A stretch of DNA of 64,000 nucleotides from Kibdelosporangium philippinense. Lineage in GTDB: Bacteria; Actinomycetota; Actinomycetes; Mycobacteriales; Pseudonocardiaceae. Within the stretch, counting starts at the first letter, position 1; each line of letters opens with the position of its first letter. The notes under the pieces are model-generated. The model was given only the letters and a program-made list of their open reading frames with translations, had not been told where the DNA came from and did no database searches. Where the stretch lies: the NCBI RefSeq assembly GCF_021390435.2, contig NZ_JAJVCN010000001.1, positions 1,178,001 to 1,242,000 of the forward strand, given 5' to 3'. Positions 8,390 through 17,133 of the stretch are shown here, piece by piece. The position numbers and the translations under genes were made by a program.

Positions 8390-9502
8390 TCAGCTGACCT
8401 TGGCGAGCACCTCGCGCACCGCGTCGATCACCCGGTCCTGTAGGTCCGTCGGCAACGACGGGTACATCGGAAGGGAGAAGATCTGCCCGGCGAGGTCCTC
8501 GGTCACCGGCAGCGAACCTGTGCCGTACCCGAGATGCGCGAAGCCGGTCATCGTGTGCACCGGCCACGGGTAGCTGATGTTGAGCGCGATGCCCTGCTTG
8601 CGCAGTTCCGCCATGATGGCGTCCCGGCGGGGATGGCGGACCACGTAGACGTAGTAGACGTGGGTGTTGTGCTCGTTGACGGCGGGCAGCACCAGATCGG
8701 TGTCACCCAGACCTTCGGCGTAGCGCCGAGCCACGGCGCGCCGGTTGTCGACGTACTCGTCGAGGCGGGAAAGCTTGCGCCGCAGGATTTCCGCCTGGAC
8801 CTCGTCGAGGCGGCTGTTGTGCCCGGGCGTTTCGACCACGTAGTAGCGCTCGGCCATGCCGTAGTAGCGCAGTCGGCGCAGGGCGGCGTCGACTTTCTCG
8901 TCCGGGGTGACGACCGCGCCGCCGTCGCCATAAGCGCCGAGCACTTTGGTCGGATAGAAGGAGAACGCCGCCGCGTCGCCCATGGTGCCTGCGAGCCGTC
9001 CGTGATGCCGTGCGCCGTGTGCCTGTGCGCAGTCCTCAAGAACGGCGATGCCGTGGCGGGTGGCGAGGTCTCGCAGCGGTGCCATGTCGACGCATTGCCC
9101 GTACAGGTGGACGGGCAGCAGGCACCGGGTCCGATCGGTGATCACGTCGGCGACCTGATCGACGTTCATCAGGTAGTCCTCCGGGCGCACGTCGACGAAG
9201 ACCGGCTTCGCGCCGACAGCGTCGATCGCCACCACGGTCGGCGCCGCGGTGTTGGACACCGTGACGACTTCGTCGCCCGGCCCGACGCCAAGGGCCTGCA
9301 GCGCAAGTTTCACCGCGTTCGTGCCGTTGTCAACGCCGGTGCAGTGCGGCAGGCCGTGGTAGGCGGCGAACTCTTCCTCGAATCCCCGGACACTGCGGCC
9401 AAGGACCAGCTGACCTGACTGAAATACCGTTTCTACCGCGTCAAGAATGTCGTGACGCTCTTTGGAATATTCCTCGAGGTAGTCCCAAACATGAATATCC
9501 AT
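8390..9502 (-). CDS. DegT/DnrJ/EryC1-family PLP sugar aminotransferase (EvaB-like)
   Basis: 370 residues. A PLP-dependent aminotransferase acting on dTDP-keto-deoxysugars, here probably at C3 after 2,3-dehydration. Landmarks are [18 protein letters not shown] (cofactor phosphate site), [16 protein letters not shown] (Asp for the pyridine nitrogen) and the Schiff-base lysine in [17 protein letters not shown]. The C-terminus has the family-typical [14 protein letters not shown]. It converges on the dehydratase. In the vancosamine/eremosamine pathways the same four enzyme types act together with a C-methyltransferase; none was seen nearby, so an acosamine- or daunosamine-like sugar is more consistent. 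Confidence 0.9.
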   Translation of the reverse strand: MDIHVWDYLEEYSKERHDILDAVETVFQSGQLVLGRSVRGFEEEFAAYHGLPHCTGVDNGTNAVKLALQALGVGPGDEVVTVSNTAAPTVVAIDAVGAKPVFVDVRPEDYLMNVDQVADVITDRTRCLLPVHLYGQCVDMAPLRDLATRHGIAVLEDCAQAHGARHHGRLAGTMGDAAAFSFYPTKVLGAYGDGGAVVTPDEKVDAALRRLRYYGMAERYYVVETPGHNSRLDEVQAEILRRKLSRLDEYVDNRRAVARRYAEGLGDTDLVLPAVNEHNTHVYYVYVVRHPRRDAIMAELRKQGIALNISYPWPVHTMTGFAHLGYGTGSLPVTEDLAGQIFSLPMYPSLPTDLQDRVIDAVREVLAKVS

Positions 9503-9639
9503 GCGCTGTCGTGTCCCCGTTCGAATTTTTTCACGAGCACAGTCCGCGCAGCTCGCACCGCTCTCGAAGACCGCTGAAGTCGCTGTTCGAAGCCTGTCTC
9601 GTGCCGCGTTTGCGGTCGATGAACGACAACAGCGGCTCC

Positions 9640-10345
9640 CCCCGGCGGCAATGCCACTGACTTAAGCATTCCAGCTGGTCGCAAGCGGTGGAGGGTCGAC
9701 TGCCGGTGGCATTTAATGTCCACAATGGACGATTGGCTGTCACGTAAGTCCCACTTGCCCCGCGCGTCACGCCTGTTATCCGGGTTGGTGCCGTGAAGGC
9801 CACCCTCGCGGCGTTCAACGCCAATGCCAGGAACTTAACCAAGTCCACGTGGGCTGCTTTCGAGCATTTCAGGGTCCACTATGGACAAAGAGTCGCCTCT
9901 TCAGTCACCTGCGTCACAATAGCCCCACCTATCACGGAATGCGATGCCGCGAAGGCCACCTTGACTGCACTCAACGCGCTCAACTCGGCCCTCACACCCT
10001 CCAACGCCGCGCCTGTGCCACGGCAGCCGGTCCCCAGCGCCGACCTACCCGTGCCAACTACAGATATTCGCAGGTCAACGGACCGAACCTGTCTCAGTCT
10101 CGACTAACTCCGAACTTTAAGTTCCTGGCATTGGCGTTCAACGCCCCAAAAGTTCCCCTCACGGACCGTCGCGGGCCTGCATGAAGGCCACTGTGGACAG
10201 TCCGCCGACTATCAGTGGCGCGGTCACACCTTGCTTGCGGGCCGGGCCACCCGCGTTCCGCACCTCTGGAGATCACCCTCGCGCCCCACGCCTGCAGGCC
10301 ACCTCTGAGGTGCGAGAACTCTCTTAAGTCAGTGGCATTGCCCCC
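9640..10345. repeat. Long noncoding repeat complex, copy B (right of sugar genes)
   Basis: The region 9503-10592 has no convincing gene. Its first 700 bp are a diverged copy of the complex at 4470-5170 in the same order and orientation: CCACAATGGACGATTGG near 9719, GTGCCGTGAAGGCCACCCTC near 9788, GTCCACTATGGACAAAGAG near 9871, GTTCCTGGCATTGGCGTTCA near 10122, GGCCACTGTGGACAGTCC near 10185 and CACGCCTGCAGGCCACCTCT near 10287. The remaining 250 bp, up to the AfsR-like gene, should hold its promoter, but no clear -10/-35 pair was picked out. The short open frame inside reads as repeat translation. Confidence 0.75.
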
Positions 10346-10592
10346 GCGGTCCACCGCGATGTGGTCGGCTCAGGCGCCGGGCGTCGACGGTCCTCGCCGA
10401 CACTCGCGCAATCCTCGAGCCGGACTTGAGATCGGCTGGTGGGACAGCCTTTGTGACCCGACCGGTCCGTTCTGGTGGACCGATGGATCCCACCCGGTAT
10501 CCTTCTGATCGTCCCTCTTGTCCGTTTTCCGGCTTCTCGGTAACGTCGTTGTTCGACGAACTAGTCATCATCCACGACGCTTGGGGGCATCT

Positions 10593-12515
10593 GTGGAATT
10601 TCGCGTTCTTGGGCCGATGGGGATCTACGGCAGCGAATTAGGCGTCAACGTCGCGCCGACCGCACCCAAACCGCGGCAAGTCATCTCGTTGCTGATGCTT
10701 CGTCGCAATGCGCTTGTGCGGGTCGACGAGCTGATCGACGAGCTGTGGGCTGGGGGGCCGCCGACGAGCGCGATGACCACTCTGCAGACCTACATCTACA
10801 AGGTCCGCAAGATTCTGCAGCGGCAGAACGCCAATGAGATTCTCGAAACCCGGCCGGGTGGCTACTCGCTGCGCGTCGAGGACTCCGCGATCGACCTGTT
10901 CCACTTCGAGCAGGAAGCCAGGACCGGACAAGACCTTCTCGAGGCCGGTGATCCCACACAGGCGTCACGGACGCTGCGAGGCGCGCTCGAGCGGTGGCGC
11001 GGGCAGGCGCTTGCCGACGTCGAGCGCGGTCCGCTGCTGGAGTCCTACGTGACGCGCATGGAGGAGCTGCGCGTCCGCACGCTGGAGCTGAGGATCAACG
11101 CGGACCTGCAACGCGGCCGTCATCACGAGCTGGTGAGTGAGCTGCGTTCGCTGGTGCTCACCCAGCCGCTGCACGAGCACCTCAACGCCTCGTTGATGAT
11201 CGCACTGCGCCGGTCCTGCCGTCGGCACGAAGCGCTCGAGGTCTACCGCACCCTGCGTACCAACATGATCGACGAACTCGGGCTCGAACCGGGCCGGGAG
11301 TTGCAGCAGCTCCACCAGGCGCTGCTCGCCGACGACGAGCAACTCGGCCCGCTCGATCCGGTCCTTGAGGCGTCGCCGCTCACCACTCTCACGGCGGCAG
11401 GGCAAGAAAAGCCGGTCACCGAGGTCCCGCGGCCACGGCGGCGAGTGCACTTGTCGAACCCGCCAGAGGCCGAAGGCGACCTCACCTGGCGTCCCGAAGT
11501 CCTTGACCAGATCCGCGCAGACCTGCCATCGGACGGTGGCGGCCCAACGGTCGTGGTCATCCACGGCGGACCTGGCTTGGGCAAAACCACACTGGCCATG
11601 CACGAGGCCCGCAGGCTGCAGAGCCGGTACGCGGGCAGGCAGATCTACGCGACGCTGCACGGTTCCCGGTCGAAGGCGCGCAGCGCGGCCGACGTATTAC
11701 CGGACCTCCTGCTCGGCATCGGAGTACCGGCCGCCGACATCCTGGCGGCCGGGCCAGACCAAGCGGCGCTGTATCAGTCGATCACGGCCGATCTCGAGAT
11801 ACTGGTGGTCCTGGATGACGTGGCGGACGCGGACCAGGTTCGGGCGCTGCTGCCCGCAGGCCCCCGCGGCGCCGCGTTGATCACCAGCCGATACCGCCTG
11901 CCAGAGCTTGACGGGGCAAGGCACGTCTGGCTCCGCCCACTGACGCCGTCCGAAGGAGCGGACATGCTCGGCCACATCGTCGGCTGGCCCCGCCTCGGGC
12001 ATGACCGGACGAAGGTCGAAGGGCTCGTCGAACTGATCGACGGCCTGCCGCAAGCGGTGCAATGCCTGGCGTACCGGCTGATGTTGCAGCCCGCACTGCA
12101 GATCGACGAGCTGGCAGAGCAGCTGCAGGTATCGCCGTTCGAGGTGCTGCGGATCGGCGACCTGGACGTGCGTGCCTCACTGGAGCGCGGCTACCGCAGG
12201 CTGGACCGCCTGAGCCAAGGCGTATACCGGCTGCTGAGCTTATTGCCGTCCCGAGGCTTCACGGCGCGAGCGGTCGGTGACTTGCTCGGCTGGGACAGCG
12301 GTGCGGCACACCGGATCCTGAGCGACCTGGCCGCGTCCCACCTGCTGCTGGAGTGTCGAACGTCGACCGACATCGAGGACGCGACCTACCGCTTCACCCG
12401 GTTGGCCTTGAATTACGCGCGGGAACAGTTGAGCTGCACGCTGATCGACGCATCCGGCTTCAACTCACTGGAATGGGAGCCCGTCGGCGCCGCCGCCTGG
12501 ACAGGCGCGGACTAA
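10593..12515 (+). CDS. AfsR-like SARP regulator with NB-ARC ATPase domain
   Basis: 640 residues. Order of domains: an OmpR-type winged helix (about 1-95, starting VEFRVLGPMGIYG), a bacterial transcriptional activation domain (about 100-250, typified by LYHARVGLQ-like helices and ELGLEPGRELQQLHQALL), then an NB-ARC NTPase with P-loop GGPGLGKTTLAM and kinase-2 segment ILVVLDDV. The C-terminal TPR array of full AfsR is lacking. The GTG at 10593 is chosen because SARPs begin directly with the V(E)FRVLGP strand; an in-frame TTG 75 bp upstream is less likely. Such proteins bind direct repeats near promoters and activate biosynthetic operons. Convergent with the liv genes. Confidence 0.9.
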   Translation: MEFRVLGPMGIYGSELGVNVAPTAPKPRQVISLLMLRRNALVRVDELIDELWAGGPPTSAMTTLQTYIYKVRKILQRQNANEILETRPGGYSLRVEDSAIDLFHFEQEARTGQDLLEAGDPTQASRTLRGALERWRGQALADVERGPLLESYVTRMEELRVRTLELRINADLQRGRHHELVSELRSLVLTQPLHEHLNASLMIALRRSCRRHEALEVYRTLRTNMIDELGLEPGRELQQLHQALLADDEQLGPLDPVLEASPLTTLTAAGQEKPVTEVPRPRRRVHLSNPPEAEGDLTWRPEVLDQIRADLPSDGGGPTVVVIHGGPGLGKTTLAMHEARRLQSRYAGRQIYATLHGSRSKARSAADVLPDLLLGIGVPAADILAAGPDQAALYQSITADLEILVVLDDVADADQVRALLPAGPRGAALITSRYRLPELDGARHVWLRPLTPSEGADMLGHIVGWPRLGHDRTKVEGLVELIDGLPQAVQCLAYRLMLQPALQIDELAEQLQVSPFEVLRIGDLDVRASLERGYRRLDRLSQGVYRLLSLLPSRGFTARAVGDLLGWDSGAAHRILSDLAASHLLLECRTSTDIEDATYRFTRLALNYAREQLSCTLIDASGFNSLEWEPVGAAAWTGAD

Positions 12516-12537
12516 CGACCAGCCCGGACAGGTGGGC

Positions 12538-12561
12538 GGCCGTCCGCTGTCGCGTACGGCC
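12538..12561. terminator. Weak hairpin between AfsR-like gene and livJ-like gene
   Basis: GGCCGT and ACGGCC pair across a 12-base loop between the convergent stops at 12515 and 12585. Only six pairs are perfect, so this is a modest candidate. Confidence 0.4.
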
Positions 12562-12584
12562 GCGCCACCCGAGTGGTTAGTGCT

Positions 12585-13757
12585 TCAGTTCGTCAGGTGC
12601 CATTGACCGCCGCGGACTTCCAGGACAGCGAGTGCCGACGGCTGCAGGCCGGAATGGTTCTGCGCGCTGTTCTGGATCCTGCCTGACGCGCCGTCGATTC
12701 CCATTGTCTCCAACGCATTCCGCAGCGCCTTCCCGTCAGTGCCGCCGGTCTGCTGGATCGCGTTGACGATCATCTGCAAGGCGTCCGCGGCGAAGGAGGA
12801 GAAGCCGGAGTAGTTCTGGTACGCGGCCGTGTAGTCCTGGTACCACTTCTTCTGCACGGCGACCGCTGGGGAATCGCCGGGAATGTCGTTTGCGGCAAGG
12901 GTGCTTGGGAAGACCATGTGGGTTCCTTCCGCCGCGTCCCGTGCGCCTTGGATGTAGAGCTCCGCGCCTGCGCCCGCGTCCAGATAGACGCCGCCGGTGA
13001 AGCCGACGTTCTTGGCGTTCTGCGCGATGATTCCCGCGGCTGGGGACACTGCCCACACCACGAGTGCTTGCGGGTTCTTGGCTTTGATGTTGTTCAGCTG
13101 GACCGTCATATCTTTGTCGGTCTCGCCGAATTGTTCCGCCTGCGCGATTTCGATGCCTTGCTTGGCTGCCTCGTCGGTCACGGATTTGCGGCCGTCCTGG
13201 CCGTAGACGTTGTTGACGTTGAGCAGGCCGATTCGGGTGATGCCTTGCCGCTTCAGCGATCCGAGCAGCACTACGGCGTCTTCGCTGGGGTTGGGCGATA
13301 TTTTGAAGGTGTATTGCCGTTGGTCCACCGGGTTGGTGACCGCGCTTGCCGATGCGAGGGCGATCGCGGGTACTTGGTGGTCCTCGATCGTCTTGGCCGC
13401 CGCGACCGCGCAGGCGCTGCAGCCGCCTTCGATGAGGGCGTTCACCTTGTCGTTGTTCAGGAAACCGTTGACGTTCTTGATGCCTTCGTCCGGTTTGGTC
13501 TGGTTGTCGCGCACGATCAGTTCGATCTTGCGACCGTTCAGTACGTTCGCGTCGTTGAGCTGCTTGACTTTCAGCTCGAGCGCGTTGCGGTACGCCGTGC
13601 CGATGCTCGCGGTCGGGCCGGAGAGCTCAAGGCTGGCACCGATTTTGATGTCACCGCCGGTGGATTGCGTTTCCGTGGCGGCGCAACCGGCCGTGGCCAG
13701 TATGGCGATCAGGCCCGCCGTCATCCATCGAATACTCTGCACGACTTTTCCTTTCAC
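12585..13757 (-). CDS. livJ: Branched-chain amino-acid-type ABC transporter, substrate-binding lipoprotein
   Basis: 390 residues. The N-terminus has a charged start, a hydrophobic run (MTAGLIAILATAGCAA) and a lipobox Cys, so it is an exported, membrane-anchored lipoprotein. The mature part is a type I periplasmic binding fold of the LivJ/Leu-Ile-Val family: IKIGASLELSGPTASIG, RDNQTKPDEGIKNVNGFL, FKISPNPSEDAVVLLGSL, DAGAGAELYIQGARDAAEG. The GTG start at 13757 overlaps the livM-like stop (GTGA). Longer in-frame extensions upstream would run through the livM-like gene antiparallel to its reading and are not credible. Last gene of the operon. The ligand may be a branched or other hydrophobic amino acid, not necessarily leucine. 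Confidence 0.9.
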   Translation of the reverse strand: MKGKVVQSIRWMTAGLIAILATAGCAATETQSTGGDIKIGASLELSGPTASIGTAYRNALELKVKQLNDANVLNGRKIELIVRDNQTKPDEGIKNVNGFLNNDKVNALIEGGCSACAVAAAKTIEDHQVPAIALASASAVTNPVDQRQYTFKISPNPSEDAVVLLGSLKRQGITRIGLLNVNNVYGQDGRKSVTDEAAKQGIEIAQAEQFGETDKDMTVQLNNIKAKNPQALVVWAVSPAAGIIAQNAKNVGFTGGVYLDAGAGAELYIQGARDAAEGTHMVFPSTLAANDIPGDSPAVAVQKKWYQDYTAAYQNYSGFSSFAADALQMIVNAIQQTGGTDGKALRNALETMGIDGASGRIQNSAQNHSGLQPSALAVLEVRGGQWHLTN

Positions 13758-14719
13758 TTCGACCGATTCCGGATCAGCCCTGCGACGCCGTTGGGCAGGA
13801 AGAGGACGACGAGAACCAGAACGGCCCCGTAGACCACGATCTCGTAGTTGCCGGACGCACCGGGAATCAGGTGCGGCAGCAGTGTTTTGGTCGCCTCGGA
13901 CAAACTCAGCACGACCAGTGCGCCCAGCGGCGCGCCCCACACCGTGCGCAGACCACCGACCACGGCGACGACCAACAGTTGCACGGAGTTGAGCAGCCCG
14001 AGCATGCTCGGATCGGCATACGAGGTCCAATGCACGTACAGGCCCCCGCCCAGCGCCGCCAATGCCGCGGCGAGAGCGAAGGTTCCCCTGCGCAGCGCGG
14101 AGATCGACACCCCGCTGGCCGCGGCCGCGACCGGGCTGTCGCCGACGGCGGTCAATGCCCGGCCGACCGGGGAGCGCAGCAATGTGTCCACAAGCACAAC
14201 CGCGATCAGGAGCACGGCGGCGACCAGATAGTACGTGTCCACATCGGACGTGAACTGGAAGCCGAACAGCGACATCGATGGCACGCTGGTGATTCCGCTT
14301 GTGGCTCCGGTCAATGGCAGCTGAGCGAACAGGAATCCCAGCATCAGGCCGAAGGACAACGTGGCCAGTGCGAGATAGTGCCCCTGAACCCGGAACAGCA
14401 ACCGTCCGAGCAACCACGCCACACCTGCGGCCAGCACGACCCCGGCCAACACACCCAGCGCCGGTGCGAGGCCCACGCGGGTTGTCAGCAACGCTGAGGT
14501 GTACCCGCCGATGCCGTAGAACGCCGCCTGGCCGAGGGAAATCAGCCTGCCGTGCCCGGTCAATGGCACGAGCCCGAGTGCGGTGATCGCCTGGAGTCCC
14601 ATGAGGACAGCGACGGACATGGTGTAGAACGGCACTCGCGTGAAAATCGCAGGCACCAGGAGCAACACGACAAGGAACGCGGCGTAGCCGGTCCACCGTG
14701 ACCGAAGAAGGAGCGTCAT
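13754..14719 (-). CDS. livM: Branched-chain amino-acid-type ABC permease (LivM)
   Basis: 321 residues, polytopic. Hydrophobic segments cover most of the chain from FLVVLLLVPAIF to VLVVLFLPNGVAGLI. The LivM cytoplasmic coupling motif is seen as SPVGRALTAVGDSPVAAAASG, and HYLALATLSFGLMLGF and GHGRLISLGQAAFYGIGGY are also LivM signatures. It forms a heterodimeric channel with the LivH-like protein. The ATG overlaps the LivH stop (ATGA), and its own stop overlaps the lipoprotein start, so all parts are translationally coupled. Confidence 0.92.
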   Translation of the reverse strand: MTLLLRSRWTGYAAFLVVLLLVPAIFTRVPFYTMSVAVLMGLQAITALGLVPLTGHGRLISLGQAAFYGIGGYTSALLTTRVGLAPALGVLAGVVLAAGVAWLLGRLLFRVQGHYLALATLSFGLMLGFLFAQLPLTGATSGITSVPSMSLFGFQFTSDVDTYYLVAAVLLIAVVLVDTLLRSPVGRALTAVGDSPVAAAASGVSISALRRGTFALAAALAALGGGLYVHWTSYADPSMLGLLNSVQLLVVAVVGGLRTVWGAPLGALVVLSLSEATKTLLPHLIPGASGNYEIVVYGAVLVLVVLFLPNGVAGLIRNRSK

Positions 14720-15579
14720 ACCCGGCTGACCTCCGCACGTCGGCGCAGCAGTCCGCCCGGCCGGACCAGCAACACCACCAACAGCAGCCCGTAGGTCAGC
14801 GTGTCTTTGTACTCACTGGACAGATACCCGGTGGCGTACGCCTCGACCAAACCGATCACCAGGCCGCCCGCGGCCGCGCCCGCTGGTGAGGACAGTCCAC
14901 CGATGACCGCAGCGGTGAACCCCTTCAATCCCAACGCGACCCCGATCGTCGCGTCTGGCGGCTGCAATGGCGCGAGCACCGACCCTGCCGCCGCGGCGAG
15001 TGCCGCGGCCAGGCTAAAGACCAGCAGTCCCATCCGTTTCGGCGAGATGCCAGTCAGCTGGGCCGCGCCTGGATCCATCGCACTGGCACGCATCGCGGTT
15101 CCCGTCACCGTGCGGGTCAGAAACAACCACAGCAACACCACGAGGACAACCGTCACCCCAGCGCACCAGAGGTATTGACGCGGCACCGCGACCCCAAGCA
15201 GCCGCAATGGTTCGCCAGCGCTGAATTCCGGAGCGAAACGCGCGTCCGCGCCGAAAACCAGCAACGCGGCACCCTGCAGCACGATCGAGACACCGATGGT
15301 CAGGATCATCAACCGGTCATGGCCAGCGCGGTGTGCCGGAGCGATCACCAGCAGGTGGGTCAACGCGCCGATCGCGGTCGTGCTGGCCACGGCGATCACC
15401 ACCGCGAGCGGAGTGCTGAAGCCGTTGGCACGCAACGTCGCGAACACGAGTCCACTGACCATCACGAAATCGCCCTGCGCGAAGTTGATCACCCCGGTGA
15501 CCTGGAAGATCAGGGCGATACCGAGACCGACCAACGCGTAGGTCATGCCGGTAGCCAACCCGGTGAACAGTTCAGCCAC
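14716..15579 (-). CDS. livH: Branched-chain amino-acid-type ABC permease (LivH)
   Basis: 287 residues with about eight hydrophobic segments. The N-terminal VAELFTGLATGMTYALVGLG, the family signature VTGVINFAQGDFVMV and the coupling-helix region TVTGTAMRASAMDPGAAQL match LivH. The GTG at 15579 overlaps the upstream ATPase stop by 8 bp. A longer in-frame extension exists on paper but would overlap most of the ATPase gene's end. It pairs with the LivM-like permease. Confidence 0.92.
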   Translation of the reverse strand: MAELFTGLATGMTYALVGLGIALIFQVTGVINFAQGDFVMVSGLVFATLRANGFSTPLAVVIAVASTTAIGALTHLLVIAPAHRAGHDRLMILTIGVSIVLQGAALLVFGADARFAPEFSAGEPLRLLGVAVPRQYLWCAGVTVVLVVLLWLFLTRTVTGTAMRASAMDPGAAQLTGISPKRMGLLVFSLAAALAAAAGSVLAPLQPPDATIGVALGLKGFTAAVIGGLSSPAGAAAGGLVIGLVEAYATGYLSSEYKDTLTYGLLLVVLLVRPGGLLRRRAEVSRV

Positions 15580-16285
15580 GCGACTCTCCCAAGTAGACCT
15601 CGTGCACGCGCGGGTCGTCGCGTAGCTCCTCGACTGGGCCGTCGGCCACGATCTCACCGCGGTCGAGCAGATAGCCGCGTGCGGCGACCCCGAAGGCGAC
15701 GGCCGCGTTCTGCTCGACCAGCGCGACGGTGACACCGGCGCGAACCAGCTGGGTCAAGGCGCCAGCCACCTCCCGAACGGCCAGCGGGGCGAGGCCGAGT
15801 GACGGCTCGTCGAGTAGAAGCAACCGTGGACGGCCCATCAACGCCCGGCCGATAGCGAGCATCTGCTGTTCACCGCCGGAGAGCAGGCCCGCGCCCTGGC
15901 GTCTGCGTTCTGCCAGCCGTGGAAAGAGGTCGAACACTTCGGCAACCCGTGCGGTGACGTCTTTGCCACGAGCTCGCCGGTACGCGCCGAGCCGGAGGTT
16001 CTCCTCGACGGTCAGACCAGCGAACACCCGCCTGCCCTCAGGGACCAAGGTCAATCCGGCCAGCGCACGTCGTTGCGCGGACCAGCGGGTGACATCGTGG
16101 CCGTCGAACACCACCTGTCCGCTCCACGGCCGAAGCAGGCCGGAGATCACGCCGAACAAGGTGCTCTTGCCCGCACCGTTCGGTCCGACCAGCGTCACCG
16201 CCTCATGCTCCGCCACCGACAGGTCGACTCCGTGCAGCGCTTCGATCACCCCGTACCCGGCGACAATGGTGTGGACCTGAAGCAT
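15572..16285 (-). CDS. livF: Branched-chain amino-acid-type ABC transporter ATPase (LivF)
   Basis: 237 residues. Walker A is GPNGAGKSTLF, the signature is LSGGEQQMLAIGRAL, Walker B is LLLLDEPSLGLAP, and the H-loop region (VALVEQN) has Gln-Asn as in LivF proteins. LTLVPEGRRVFAGLTVEENL is also LivF-typical. The ATG at 16285 follows the LivG stop by one base. Its end overlaps the LivH-like start. Confidence 0.93.
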   Translation of the reverse strand: MLQVHTIVAGYGVIEALHGVDLSVAEHEAVTLVGPNGAGKSTLFGVISGLLRPWSGQVVFDGHDVTRWSAQRRALAGLTLVPEGRRVFAGLTVEENLRLGAYRRARGKDVTARVAEVFDLFPRLAERRRQGAGLLSGGEQQMLAIGRALMGRPRLLLLDEPSLGLAPLAVREVAGALTQLVRAGVTVALVEQNAAVAFGVAARGYLLDRGEIVADGPVEELRDDPRVHEVYLGESRG

Positions 16286-16286
16286 C

Positions 16287-17000
16287 TCAGTCCACCTCGC
16301 CGAGGTACGCGCGCCGCACGGCGGGGTCTGTGACGACTTCGTCCGGTGTTCCAGTCGCCAGCACAGTGCCGTGGTCAAGCACGACAACATGGTTGGAGAC
16401 CGCTAACACGCTGCGTACGTCATGCTCGACCAGGACAACGGTGATGCCGTCCTCGGCCAGTTCGGCGAACAGCCGTGTGGCGCGCTCGCCCTCCACATGC
16501 GACAAACCGGCCAATGGCTCGTCCAGCAACAGCAACTCAGGCTCGACAGCGAGCGCCCGCGCGAGTTCCACCCTGCGCTGCAGACCGTAGGCGAGTGTGC
16601 CAGCGAGCCGGTCGGCGTGTTCGGCGATTCCTACCCGCTCCAGCACCGTCAGCCCGGATCCGCGGTCAGCGGCTTTACGCCCATGCAGTGCCCACCGCGG
16701 CACGAGCACGTTGTCCAGCACCGACAGGGAATCGAACACCTGAAGGTTCTGGAACGTCCTCGCCACGCCGAGCCTGGCGATCTTCTCGGCGCCGAGCCGG
16801 GCGATGTCGGTGCCCGACAGCGTGATTGTGCCGGAGTCCAATCGCGACACACCGGACAAGACGTTCAGCAAGGTGGTCTTTCCGGCACCATTCGGACCTA
16901 TCAGGCCAAGCACACCGCCCCCGGCGTAACGGAAACTGAGGTCGTCAACGGCACGCACACCACCAAACCGCACGGTCGCGTGCGCCACCTCGATGTCCAT
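16287..17000 (-). CDS. livG: Branched-chain amino-acid-type ABC transporter ATPase (LivG)
   Basis: 237 residues. Walker A GPNGAGKTTLLNVLSG, ARTFQNLQVFDSLSVLDNV (Q-loop region as in LivG), Walker B ELLLLDEPLAGLS, and H-loop VVLVEHDVRSVL. The signature motif is unusual: LAYGLQRRVELARAL, where LivG proteins normally read LSYGQQRR. This may be tolerated because LivF brings a canonical signature. First gene of the five-gene operon. The 134 bp between its start and the end of the MDR gene probably contain the promoter or a read-through junction. Confidence 0.9.
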   Translation of the reverse strand: MDIEVAHATVRFGGVRAVDDLSFRYAGGGVLGLIGPNGAGKTTLLNVLSGVSRLDSGTITLSGTDIARLGAEKIARLGVARTFQNLQVFDSLSVLDNVLVPRWALHGRKAADRGSGLTVLERVGIAEHADRLAGTLAYGLQRRVELARALAVEPELLLLDEPLAGLSHVEGERATRLFAELAEDGITVVLVEHDVRSVLAVSNHVVVLDHGTVLATGTPDEVVTDPAVRRAYLGEVD

Positions 17001-17133
17001 TCAGGTCAAACCTCCCAGGTCCATCTAACGGCCCAAGATCGCGATATCAAACCGAACGGTGAAGAATGACCCGAACGGTCAACGTGCGATGCCCGAATTA
17101 CTAGATGGGTCTATTGTGGACGCGCGTGTCACG

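Noticed and set aside
9793..10107. Small open frame reading VKATLAAFNA and similar frames at 48061 and 49175
   Set aside because: They are translations of the noncoding repeat complex; the same peptide words appear in several copies with no conserved ends or ribosome binding site.
4470..10345. Flanking repeats considered as attL/attR of an integrative element
   Set aside because: The repeats are long, diverged and multi-block, a third copy lies far away, and no integrase, excisionase or tRNA gene is present.
12585..14738. 717-codon minus-strand frame covering the lipoprotein and the LivM region
   Set aside because: Only the last 390 codons are real (lipoprotein); the upstream part is a frame shadow of the LivM-like gene, and the GTGA overlap at 13757 fixes the start.
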